From Streptomyces sp. NBC_00259 (GTDB lineage Bacteria > Actinomycetota > Actinomycetes > Streptomycetales > Streptomycetaceae), in the NCBI RefSeq assembly GCF_036181745.1, contig NZ_CP108080.1, positions 2,232,001 through 2,296,000 of the forward strand: a DNA stretch of 64,000 nt, given 5' to 3'. The notes below the pieces were generated by a model. That model did not search any database. It saw only the letters and a list, made by a program, of their open reading frames with translations, and had not been told where the DNA came from. Position numbers and translations under genes: made by a program. This document shows positions 50,537-57,655 of the stretch, one piece after another. The stretch's first letter is position 1. Each line of letters starts with the position of its first letter.

Positions 50537-51433
50537 ATGAACGACCACGTCACCGACCCCGCGACGGAGGCCTTCGTCGCCCACCGAGACCTGCTGTTCA
50601 CCGTCGCCTACGAGATGCTCGGATCGGCGGCGGACGCCGAGGACGTCCTCCAGGAGGCCTGGCTGCGGTGGGTCAAGGTCGACCTGGCTCAGGTGCGGGA
50701 CCAGCGCGCCTACCTCGTACGGATCACGACCCGGCAAGCACTCAACCGGCTGCGCACCCTCAAACGGCGCAAGGAGGCCTACGTCGGCCCCTGGCTGCCC
50801 GAGCCCCTGCTCACCGCCCCGGACGTGGCCGAGGACGTCGAACTGTCCGAGAACCTGTCGCTGGCACTCATGTTCGTCCTCGAAACCCTCTCACCGACCG
50901 AACGCGCCGTCTTCGTGCTGCGCGAGGTCTTCGACATCGGCTACGACGACATCGCGGCCGCGATCGACAAGAGCCCCGCCGCCGCACGCCAGATCGCCCA
51001 CCGCGCCCGCCGGCACGTCGACGCCCGCCGGCCGCGCACAGCGGTTTCCCCGGAAGAAGCCCGGGCAGCGTTGCGTTCGTTCCAGCGCGCGCTCGTGACC
51101 GGGGACCTCCAGGGGCTGCTCGACGTACTCGCCCCGGACGTGGTCTTCGTCAGCGACGGCGGCGGCCTCAAGCTGGCGGCCCTGCGGCCGGTCGTCGGCG
51201 CCGACAAGGTGCTCCGCTACATGGCCGGCAGTGTCGCCAAGGCCGGCGGCGCCTTCACCAGTGAGTCCACCACGGTCAACGGCAACCCCGGACTCGTCCT
51301 GCGCCTGGACGGCGTGATCGACGGCGTGCTGGCCTTCCGCGTGGAGAACGCCCGCGTCACCGGCCTCTACTACGTCCGCAATCCCGAGAAGCTCACCCGC
51401 GTCGAGTCCGAAACCCCCCTCACGTCCCGATGA
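50537..51433 (+). CDS. ECF41-type RNA polymerase sigma factor with SnoaL-like C-terminal domain
   Basis: A 298-residue sigma-70 family protein. Sigma-2 (FVAHRDLLFTVAYEMLGSAADAEDVLQEAWLRW) and sigma-4 (LSPTERAVFVLREVFDIGYDDIAAAIDKSPAAARQIAHRARRHV) are followed by a roughly 100-residue SnoaL/NTF2-like domain (LRSFQRALVTGDLQGLLDVLAPDVVFVSDGGG...). This layout defines ECF41/SigJ-type factors, whose C-terminal extension replaces a separate anti-sigma factor. ATG 50537 is the conserved start. The partner gene is the adjacent FAD oxidoreductase. Confidence 0.92.
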   Translation: MNDHVTDPATEAFVAHRDLLFTVAYEMLGSAADAEDVLQEAWLRWVKVDLAQVRDQRAYLVRITTRQALNRLRTLKRRKEAYVGPWLPEPLLTAPDVAEDVELSENLSLALMFVLETLSPTERAVFVLREVFDIGYDDIAAAIDKSPAAARQIAHRARRHVDARRPRTAVSPEEARAALRSFQRALVTGDLQGLLDVLAPDVVFVSDGGGLKLAALRPVVGADKVLRYMAGSVAKAGGAFTSESTTVNGNPGLVLRLDGVIDGVLAFRVENARVTGLYYVRNPEKLTRVESETPLTSR

Positions 51434-51595
51434 CCGTCCCTCACGTCCCACTGACCGTCCCCCGCGACACGGTCGACCGAGGCGTCCTGCCGGAGGGAAA
51501 CCGAATGCAGACCGGATGGAGAACCGCTTCTTCGGAGCCGCGCGGATGGGAAGGTGTGAGGGCTCGTGTCCACGTGATGGAGGAGAACCTTCGGC

Positions 51596-52270
51596 ATGGC
51601 CGTCATCCACCGCACTTCCCTCAAGCCGACCAAGCTGGAACTGCTCACTTCCTGGCTCCCGTCCCGCCCGTGGTACCGCGGCGGGGCGGGCGAACCGGAG
51701 TTGGCCAAGGCCGGCGGCTTCCGGCTGGATGACCCGCACGGCGAGGTCGGGATCGAGTTCATGGTGGTCACCGATGCCTCGACTCCCCACCCGACCGCCT
51801 ACCTGGTCCCGCTCACCTATCGCGGTGCCCCGCTCGCCGGCGCGGAGCACGCTCTCATCGGCACCATGGAACACGGGGTGCTGGGACGGCGCTGGGCCTA
51901 CGACGGCTGCCACGACCCGGTGCTGGTCGCCCAGTTGACGGGCGTGATCGAAGGCCGGGTCCAGGCCCAGGACCAGAACACCAGTGACCTCCCGGACCGG
52001 GAGGTCACCCGCTCCTACACCGGTGGAGGCTCCCTCTCCACGGACGTCGTCGGCACGGCCACCGACGACCGGGAGAGCACCGAGATGCCCGCACCGCAGG
52101 GCACGACCCTCCGCCTGCACCGCGTCCTGCGACCTGCCCCGGACGACCGGACCCTCCCTCCGCACGGGGCCACCGGCCACCTCGCGGGCACCTGGCACCT
52201 GCCGGACGGCACCCGCGAAACGGGGCTCTTCGCCGTCCTGCACACCGGCCGCCGGGCCCAGGCGCACTGA
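51596..52270 (+). CDS. Maltokinase N-terminal cap-like domain protein
   Basis: A 224-residue protein resembling the N-terminal cap of maltokinases, often mislabelled 1,4-alpha-glucan branching protein: MAVIHRTSLKPTKLELLTSWLPSRPWYRG, AGGFRLDDPHGEVGIEFMVV, LVPLTYRGAPLAGAEHALIGTMEHGVLGRRWAYDG. The kinase catalytic domain is absent, so it is not a maltokinase by itself. No trehalose/glycogen genes are adjacent. ATG 51596 has GGAG about 12 nt upstream. Confidence 0.75.
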   Translation: MAVIHRTSLKPTKLELLTSWLPSRPWYRGGAGEPELAKAGGFRLDDPHGEVGIEFMVVTDASTPHPTAYLVPLTYRGAPLAGAEHALIGTMEHGVLGRRWAYDGCHDPVLVAQLTGVIEGRVQAQDQNTSDLPDREVTRSYTGGGSLSTDVVGTATDDRESTEMPAPQGTTLRLHRVLRPAPDDRTLPPHGATGHLAGTWHLPDGTRETGLFAVLHTGRRAQAH

Positions 52271-52271
52271 C

Positions 52272-52302
52272 CCGCGGGCCCAGGCCGGCGCCGGGCCCGC
52301 GG
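52272..52302 (+). terminator. Stem-loop terminator
   Basis: CCGCGGGCCC (52272-52281) and GGGCCCGCGG (52293-52302) form a perfect 10-bp stem 2 bp after the cap-like gene. Confidence 0.75.
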
Positions 52303-52373
52303 TACGGAGTGCTCAGACACGCATGAGTACCTGCGCGCTGGCCGGTCGTCGCGCGAGCCGGGACGCTCGGCCC

Positions 52374-52808
52374 ATGCGACAGCAACCACTCAAGCCCGCT
52401 CCCCAGTTGTCGGGAGCACTCGTGTCGGCCCTGGTCACGATGGCGGCATGGGCCGCCTGGCTGGGCTGGGACCAGCACCGCGACGTGCAACCCGATGGCA
52501 CGACGACCGGCCCGTACGAGGCGTGGCAGGTCATCGGGCTCGTACTGACCCTGTTGGCCCCGGTCTACTGGGGGGCGTCCCGGCACAGCAGCGCGGTCGC
52601 GGTGTTCGGCACCACGGCGGGTCTCACCCTTGCCGCCTTCTACGACTGGTCGGACGACTCCAGCGGGCTGTTCGTCGTCGGCGTGGGAACGGTCACGGTG
52701 GGGAGCCTCCTCCTGACCGCCGTCGCCGCCGCCCTGATCACCGCTGTGGGACGCGACGAACGAGAGGGACTTCGAGAAGGCGGCGGCCCGAGCGGCGGCC
52801 CGAGGTGA
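52374..52808 (+). CDS. Small membrane protein of unknown function
   Basis: A 144-residue protein with about four hydrophobic segments (residues about 15-32, 50-66, 74-90 and 100-122) and a Gly/Glu/Arg tail. Start ATG 52374 (MRQQPLKPAPQLSG) places the first span normally; ATG 52323 would add 17 residues. No family recognised. Confidence 0.65.
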   Translation: MRQQPLKPAPQLSGALVSALVTMAAWAAWLGWDQHRDVQPDGTTTGPYEAWQVIGLVLTLLAPVYWGASRHSSAVAVFGTTAGLTLAAFYDWSDDSSGLFVVGVGTVTVGSLLLTAVAAALITAVGRDEREGLREGGGPSGGPR

Positions 52809-52878
52809 CCGTCGACGACCGGCAGGGCTTGCGGGGCGTGGGGCGGCCGGGGATTCCGGCGAACGACTCCCACCCGTT

Positions 52879-52906
52879 CTGACGGAGCATCAGTTCTCGT
52901 TATAGT
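52879..52906 (+). promoter_or_regulatory. Promoter with CTGAC-N5-RTCAG operator for the MBL hydrolase
   Basis: CTGACGGAGCATCAG (52879-52893) is followed by a consensus -10 TATAGT (52901-52906). TSS is expected near 52913, giving a 31-nt leader. The palindrome covers the -35 region. Confidence 0.6.
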
Positions 52907-52943
52907 GGGCAACGGCCGTGCCGCACAGGGGAGACGAGGTCGT

Positions 52944-53996
52944 ATGCCACAGGTGACGGAGCACGGCGGAGGCGTATGGTCCCTTCAGGTCCCCATCCCG
53001 GACAACCCGCTCGGCCACACCCTGGTCCATGTCCTCGACACCGACCGCGGCCCGGTCCTCGTCGACACCGGCTGGGACGATCCGGCGTCCTGGACCGCGC
53101 TCGCGGAGGGTCTCGGCGCGCTGGGGATCGCGATGGCCGACGTCCACGGTGTGGTCGTCACCCACCACCACCCCGATCACCACGGGCTGTCCGGCCAGGT
53201 GCGCGAGGCGTCCGGTGCCTGGATCGCGATGCACGCGGCCGACATCGACGTCGTACGCCGCACCCGGGACGCACGGCCCGGGGCCTGGCTCGACTACCTG
53301 GCCGGGAAGCTCGCCGCCGTCGGGGCGCCCGAGGAGCACCTCGCCCCGCTGCGCGCCGCCCGCGACGAAGGGCGGATGCGGACCCTGCCCGGGCTGCGGG
53401 CGGCGCTGCCCGACCGGGAGATCGTTCCCGGTGAGCTGCTGGACCTCGCCGGGCGGCGGCTGCGCGCGATATGGACGCCCGGTCACACTCCCGGGCATGT
53501 GTGTCTGCACCTGGAGGAGGACCACCCGGCGAACCTCCCGGGTCACGGCCGGCTCTTCTCCGGCGACCATCTGCTGCCCGGCATCAGTCCGCACATCGGC
53601 CTCTACGAGGACCCCGACGACTCCACGGTCACCGACCCCCTCGGCGACTACCTCGACTCCCTGGAACGCGTCGGGCGCCTGGGCGTCGCCGAGGTGCTCC
53701 CCGCCCATCAGCACGCCTTCACCGACGCCCCCGGCCGGGTCCGGGAGCTGCTCGCCCACCACGAGGAGCGGCTCACCGGACTGCTGTCGCTCCTCGCCAC
53801 CCCCCTCACCCCGTGGCAGCTGGCCGTGCGCATGGAGTGGAACCGCCCCTGGGACCGGATCCCGTACGGCTCACGCAACATCGCGGTCTCGGAGGCGGAG
53901 GCCCATCTGCGCCGGCTGGTGAAACTGGGGCGGGCGGAGGCGGTGGCGGGCAGCGAGCCGGTGACGTACGTCGCGACCGCGACCGCGACCGGCTGA
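52944..53996 (+). CDS. MBL-fold metallo-hydrolase
   Basis: A 350-residue metallo-beta-lactamase-fold hydrolase. Metal motif VVVTHHHPDHHG (HxHxDH), later His in TPGHTPGHVCLH, Asp in LFSGDHLLPGISPH and His in LPAHQHAF. The C-terminal ~70 residues (PLTPWQLAVRMEWNR... EAHLRRLVKLGRAEAV) form a winged-helix-like segment, as in hydrolases acting on acyl-CoA or similar thioesters. ATG 52944 follows GGGGAGACGAGG. Promoter motif shared with the acyl-CoA dehydrogenase and LLM oxidoreductase genes. Confidence 0.9.
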   Translation: MPQVTEHGGGVWSLQVPIPDNPLGHTLVHVLDTDRGPVLVDTGWDDPASWTALAEGLGALGIAMADVHGVVVTHHHPDHHGLSGQVREASGAWIAMHAADIDVVRRTRDARPGAWLDYLAGKLAAVGAPEEHLAPLRAARDEGRMRTLPGLRAALPDREIVPGELLDLAGRRLRAIWTPGHTPGHVCLHLEEDHPANLPGHGRLFSGDHLLPGISPHIGLYEDPDDSTVTDPLGDYLDSLERVGRLGVAEVLPAHQHAFTDAPGRVRELLAHHEERLTGLLSLLATPLTPWQLAVRMEWNRPWDRIPYGSRNIAVSEAEAHLRRLVKLGRAEAVAGSEPVTYVATATATG

Positions 53997-54000
53997 CCCT

Positions 54001-54047
54001 GCGCACTCCCCCCGGCCCAGAGACCCCGCGCACTCCCCCCGGCCCAG
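54001..54047. repeat. Two direct 20-bp repeats
   Basis: GCGCACTCCCCCCGGCCCAG occurs exactly at 54001-54020 and 54028-54047, between the MBL hydrolase and the riboswitch. Confidence 0.9.
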
Positions 54048-54072
54048 GGGCAGCCCCGGGGGTCCCGTATAC

Positions 54073-54190
54073 GCACCGGTAGAGTGTGCGAGTCGTCATC
54101 ACACCCGTACGAGGGAAAGCCGGTGCAAATCCGGCACTGACCCGCAACCGTGAGCCGCCCTCGCAGGCGGCGAGTCGGAACGCCTCGTAC
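54073..54190 (+). promoter_or_regulatory. Cobalamin (B12) riboswitch
   Basis: Contains the conserved core GAGGGAAAGCCGGTG, AAATCCGGCACTG and ACCCGCAACCGTGAGCC in order, the signature of AdoCbl riboswitches. The closing stem pairs GTACGAGG (54107-54114) with CCTCGTAC (54183-54190). It leads a 125-nt expression platform ending at the ATG of the secreted alpha6/alpha6-barrel gene. High cobalamin should shut the operon off. Confidence 0.95.
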
Positions 54191-54315
54191 CGGCCGTGAC
54201 CGGCTCGTGTCATCGGGACCGGCCCGTTGGCAGGCACCGTCGAGGAATACGGGGCCGGAGCCTGGTACCTATGCGTGCCTGTGCCCGGCTCCCCGCAGGA
54301 GAGGCCCAGCCCCCT

Positions 54316-55584
54316 ATGTCCGTTCGCCGCAGCGCAGCAGCGCTCGCCGCCGCCTCCGCCGTGCTCTGCGTGGCCGGTGCCCCGGCCGCGACGGCCGCCC
54401 CCACTCCGTCCCCCTCCCCCTCGGCCGCGCTCCCCACCGGGCTGTACGGCACGCAGGACCCGACGTACGACGGTGTGTGGCGGCAGTCGCTGGCGCTGCT
54501 CGCGCAGGACGTCGTCAAGACCGTGCCCGCCGACCAGGCCGTCGACTGGCTGACCGGGCAGCAGTGCGCCAACGGCGGCTTCGCCTCGTACCGCGCCGAC
54601 GTCACCAAGCCGTGCGACGCCAAGACGATGCTGGACACCAACGCCACCGCGGTCGCGGTGCAGGCCCTGCGCGCCCTCGGCGGACACCAGGACGCCGTGA
54701 ACAAGGGCATCGGCTGGCTGAAGTCCGTCCAGAACGAGGACGGCGGCTGGAGCTACAACCCGGGCATGCCCTCCGACGCCAACTCCACGTCGATCGTGAT
54801 CAGCGCCTTCGCCGCGGCGAAGGCGAGGCCGGGTGAGCTGACGTCGAAGAGCGGGAAGACGCCGTACGACGCGCTGGTCTCGTTCGCCATCCCGTGCACG
54901 GACACGGCGGGCGGCGGGGCGTTCGCCTACCAGCCGGACAAGGCGGGCAAGCTCCTCGCGAACGGCGACGCCACCGCGGCGGGCGTCCTGGCCGGGCTGG
55001 GCCGGGGCATGATCCTGGCCGGACCGAAGCCGGACGGCGAGCCCCGGTGCGCCACGCCCGCCAAGGCGACCCCCGAGCAGTCGGCGCGCAACGGCGCCGC
55101 GTACCTCGCGAAGGCGCTGGCGAAGACCGGTCACCTGGACTCGCCTCCGCTGCCCGGCGCCACCGACCCGGCCCCGAAGCCGGACTTCGGCAACACGGCG
55201 GACGCGGTGCTCGCGCTGTCGGCCGCCGGGCACTCCGACAAGGCGGCCGACGCCATACGGTGGCTGGAGCAGAACTCCGCCGCCTGGGCGAAGGAGGCCG
55301 GCCCGGCCGCGTACGCGCAGCTGATCCTCGCCGCGCACGCCTTCGGCGCAGACCCGCGTGCCTTCGGCGGCGCCGACCTGGTCCAGCAGCTGAACGCGAC
55401 CGGCCCCGCGCCGGTCTCCACCACCGCGCCGGCCGCTCCGCAGGCGCAGGCCGACGACACCGCCGCGGAGTCGGGCACGGGCGGCGACAGCGCCGGGATC
55501 TGGTGGTTCATCGGCGCCGGTGTCGCGGCGGGCGCCGGGATCGGCATCCTGATCAGCGGCCGCCGCAAGAGCAAGCAGCAGTGA
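54316..55584 (+). CDS. Secreted, membrane-anchored alpha6/alpha6-barrel protein (transcobalamin-like), B12-riboswitch controlled
   Basis: A 422-residue exported protein. Signal peptide MSVRRSAAALAAASAVLCV...ATAAP; repeat-rich prenyltransferase/squalene-oxidase-like barrel (DWLTGQQCANGGFASY, GWLKSVQNEDGGWSYNPGMPSDANSTSIVISAF, FGNTADAVLALSAAGHSDKAADAIRWLEQNS); Ala/Thr linker; C-terminal span IWWFIGAGVAAGAGIGILI and basic GRRKSKQQ anchor. Eukaryotic intrinsic factor and transcobalamin use the same barrel fold to bind B12. The riboswitch and ECF transporter downstream imply a surface B12-capture role; this is inference. Coupled to the next gene (TGATG). Confidence 0.85.
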   Translation: MSVRRSAAALAAASAVLCVAGAPAATAAPTPSPSPSAALPTGLYGTQDPTYDGVWRQSLALLAQDVVKTVPADQAVDWLTGQQCANGGFASYRADVTKPCDAKTMLDTNATAVAVQALRALGGHQDAVNKGIGWLKSVQNEDGGWSYNPGMPSDANSTSIVISAFAAAKARPGELTSKSGKTPYDALVSFAIPCTDTAGGGAFAYQPDKAGKLLANGDATAAGVLAGLGRGMILAGPKPDGEPRCATPAKATPEQSARNGAAYLAKALAKTGHLDSPPLPGATDPAPKPDFGNTADAVLALSAAGHSDKAADAIRWLEQNSAAWAKEAGPAAYAQLILAAHAFGADPRAFGGADLVQQLNATGPAPVSTTAPAAPQAQADDTAAESGTGGDSAGIWWFIGAGVAAGAGIGILISGRRKSKQQ

Positions 55585-56279
55585 TGCGCGGGCGACCTGC
55601 CGCGCTCGTCCTCGCGCTCTGCGCCGCACTCGCCGCCGTCGTCACGGTGCTGGGTGCGGCGGGGGCGGCGCAGGCGGCGGGCTACCGGTACTGGTCGTTC
55701 TGGCAGTCCGACGGCGGGTCCTGGGCGTACGCCACCCAGGGCCCGGCGACGGCCAGGCCGGCCGACGGCACGGTGGACGGTTTCCGCTTCTCCGTCAGCG
55801 CGGACTCGCAGGACTCGGCGAAGCCCCGCACCGCCCCGGGCTTCGCCGCGCTGTGCGCGGACACGCCCGCGAAGCCCGGCACCAAGCGGGTCGGCGTCGT
55901 CATCGACTTCGGCAGCGCCACGGACGCGCCGTCCGGCGAGACCCCGCCCGTCTCGCCGCGCGCCGGCTGCGCGCAGGTGCGTACGGACGCGAGCAGCGCC
56001 GAGGCGCTCGCCGCGGTGGCCAAGCCCCTGCGCTACAACGCGGACGCGCTGCTGTGCGCGATCGCCGGATACCCGGGGACGGGCTGCGGCGAACAGGTCT
56101 CGGCCGGGGCGCCCGCGTCGCCGGAGTCCACGTCGGCGCCTTCGGAGTCCGCATCCTCGTCCTCGTCCTCGTCTGCCGAGGAGAGCGACGGTGGCCCGTC
56201 GCTGAGCGTCCTCGCGGGCGTCGCCGCGGTCCTCGCGCTGGGCGCGGCGGCGTTCTGGCAGTCCCGCCGCCGAGGATGA
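55584..56279 (+). CDS. SCO2322 family surface protein
   Basis: A 231-residue exported protein: signal peptide (ALVLALCAALAAVVTVLGAAGAAQAAG), a domain beginning YRYWSFWQSDGGSWAYATQGPATARPADGTVDGFRFSV, two Cys pairs likely in disulphides (LCADTPAKP, GCAQVRTD, LLCAIAGYPGTGC), a Ser-rich linker and a C-terminal span with RRRG anchor. SCO2322 is an actinobacterial family of unknown function. Its fixed position between the barrel protein and an ECF transporter suggests it is the second half of an extracellular B12-binding assembly. Stop overlaps the next ATG (ATGA). Confidence 0.85.
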   Translation: MRGRPAALVLALCAALAAVVTVLGAAGAAQAAGYRYWSFWQSDGGSWAYATQGPATARPADGTVDGFRFSVSADSQDSAKPRTAPGFAALCADTPAKPGTKRVGVVIDFGSATDAPSGETPPVSPRAGCAQVRTDASSAEALAAVAKPLRYNADALLCAIAGYPGTGCGEQVSAGAPASPESTSAPSESASSSSSSSAEESDGGPSLSVLAGVAAVLALGAAAFWQSRRRG

Positions 56280-57655
56280 CTCCGCCCCAGCAGGCCCGTC
56301 CCCCGCTCGGGGACGGGGACCCGCCACCCCACCCGGCCCGTCCGGCGTCCGGGGACGGACGTCCCCGCCGTCCGTATGACGCCCGTCCGGCGTCCGAGGA
56401 CGCAGTCGTCGGCCGTCCCGGCGGGACCGGCCGTCACACGGGCCGTACCGGGCCCGAGGACGGACGTCCCCGCCGTCCCGGCCAGGACGGTGACGCCGCG
56501 CGTCACGGCGGCCCTCGGGGGCGGACGCCCCACCGCGGAGCGCTGCGTGCGCCCGTGGCGGGCCGGAGCAACGCGCTGCATGCCGGGGCGTGGTGGGTGT
56601 GGGCGCTCGGTCTCGCCGTCGCCGCGTCGCGGACGACGAACCCGCTCCTCCTCGGGCTGCTCGTCGGCGTCGCCGGATACGTCGTCGCCGCACGCCGCAC
56701 CGACGCGCCCTGGGCCCGTTCCTACGGCGCCTTCGTGAAGCTGGGCCTCGCCGTGATCGCCATCCGGCTGGTGTTCTCCGTCGTCCTCGGCTCACCGATC
56801 CCCGGGACGCACATCCTCCTCACCCTGCCCGAAGTCCCGCTGCCCGACTGGGCCCAGGGCATCAGGATCGGCGGCCGGGTGTCCGCCGAGCAGCTGGTGT
56901 TCGCGCTGTACGACGGGGTGAGGCTGGCGACCCTGCTGATCTGTCTCGGCGCGGCGAACGCGCTCGCCAATCCCGCCCGCCTCCTGAAGTCACTGCCGGG
57001 CGCGCTCTACGAGGCCGGAGTCGCCGTCGTCGTCGCGATGACGTTCGCGCCGAACATGGTCGCGGACGTGGTGCGGCTGCGGACCGCCCGCCGGCTGCGC
57101 GGCCGTCCCACCGGCGGCGTGAAGGCGGTCCTGCAGATCGGGCTGCCGGTGCTGGAGGGCGCGCTGGAACGGTCGGTCGCGGTGGCGGCGTCGATGGACG
57201 CGCGCGGGTACGGACGTACGGCACAGGTTCCGCCCGCGGTGCGGCACACCACCACCGCCCTCACCCTCGGCGGTCTGCTCGGGGTGTGCGCCGGCTCGTA
57301 CGGACTGCTCGCCGCGAAGGGCGCGGGATACGGACTGCCGGTGCTGCTGGGCGGGTTCGCCGCGGCGGCCGGCGGGCTGTGGCTCGGTGGGCGGCGCCAG
57401 GTGCGTACCCGCTACCGCCCCGACCGCTGGGGTGCGCGGGCCTGGCTGGTGGCGGGATCGGGCGTCGCCGTCGCGGTGCTGATGATCCGCGCGGGTTCGT
57501 ACGCTCCCGACGCCCTGCACCCCGGCGTCGTACCGCTGACCACGCCCGTCCTGCCGCTGTGGCCCGCCGTGGGCGTGCTGGTGGGCCTGCTGCCCGCGTT
57601 CGTCGCCCCCGTACCGCCGGCGAAGGAGTCGTCGCTGAAGGAGTCGTCGTCATGA
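56276..57655 (+). CDS. ECF transporter T component (CbiQ/EcfT-like)
   Basis: A 459-residue protein. The first ~100 residues are a Pro/Arg/Gly-rich cytoplasmic extension with repeats of the GDGRPRRP type; the rest is an EcfT-type membrane protein with about six spans. EcfT coupling helices are recognisable in ARRLRGRPTGGVKAVL and SMDARGYGRT (the A-R-G motifs that contact the ATPases). It links the S component to the ATPases of the energy-coupling-factor importer. A SSLKESSS repeat ends the protein. ATGA overlaps join it to neighbours on both sides. Confidence 0.88.
   Translation: MTPPQQARPPLGDGDPPPHPARPASGDGRPRRPYDARPASEDAVVGRPGGTGRHTGRTGPEDGRPRRPGQDGDAARHGGPRGRTPHRGALRAPVAGRSNALHAGAWWVWALGLAVAASRTTNPLLLGLLVGVAGYVVAARRTDAPWARSYGAFVKLGLAVIAIRLVFSVVLGSPIPGTHILLTLPEVPLPDWAQGIRIGGRVSAEQLVFALYDGVRLATLLICLGAANALANPARLLKSLPGALYEAGVAVVVAMTFAPNMVADVVRLRTARRLRGRPTGGVKAVLQIGLPVLEGALERSVAVAASMDARGYGRTAQVPPAVRHTTTALTLGGLLGVCAGSYGLLAAKGAGYGLPVLLGGFAAAAGGLWLGGRRQVRTRYRPDRWGARAWLVAGSGVAVAVLMIRAGSYAPDALHPGVVPLTTPVLPLWPAVGVLVGLLPAFVAPVPPAKESSLKESSS

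Noticed and set aside
51596-52270. Glucan branching enzyme or functional maltokinase
   Set aside because: Only the N-terminal cap-like domain is present; no catalytic GH13 or kinase motifs.
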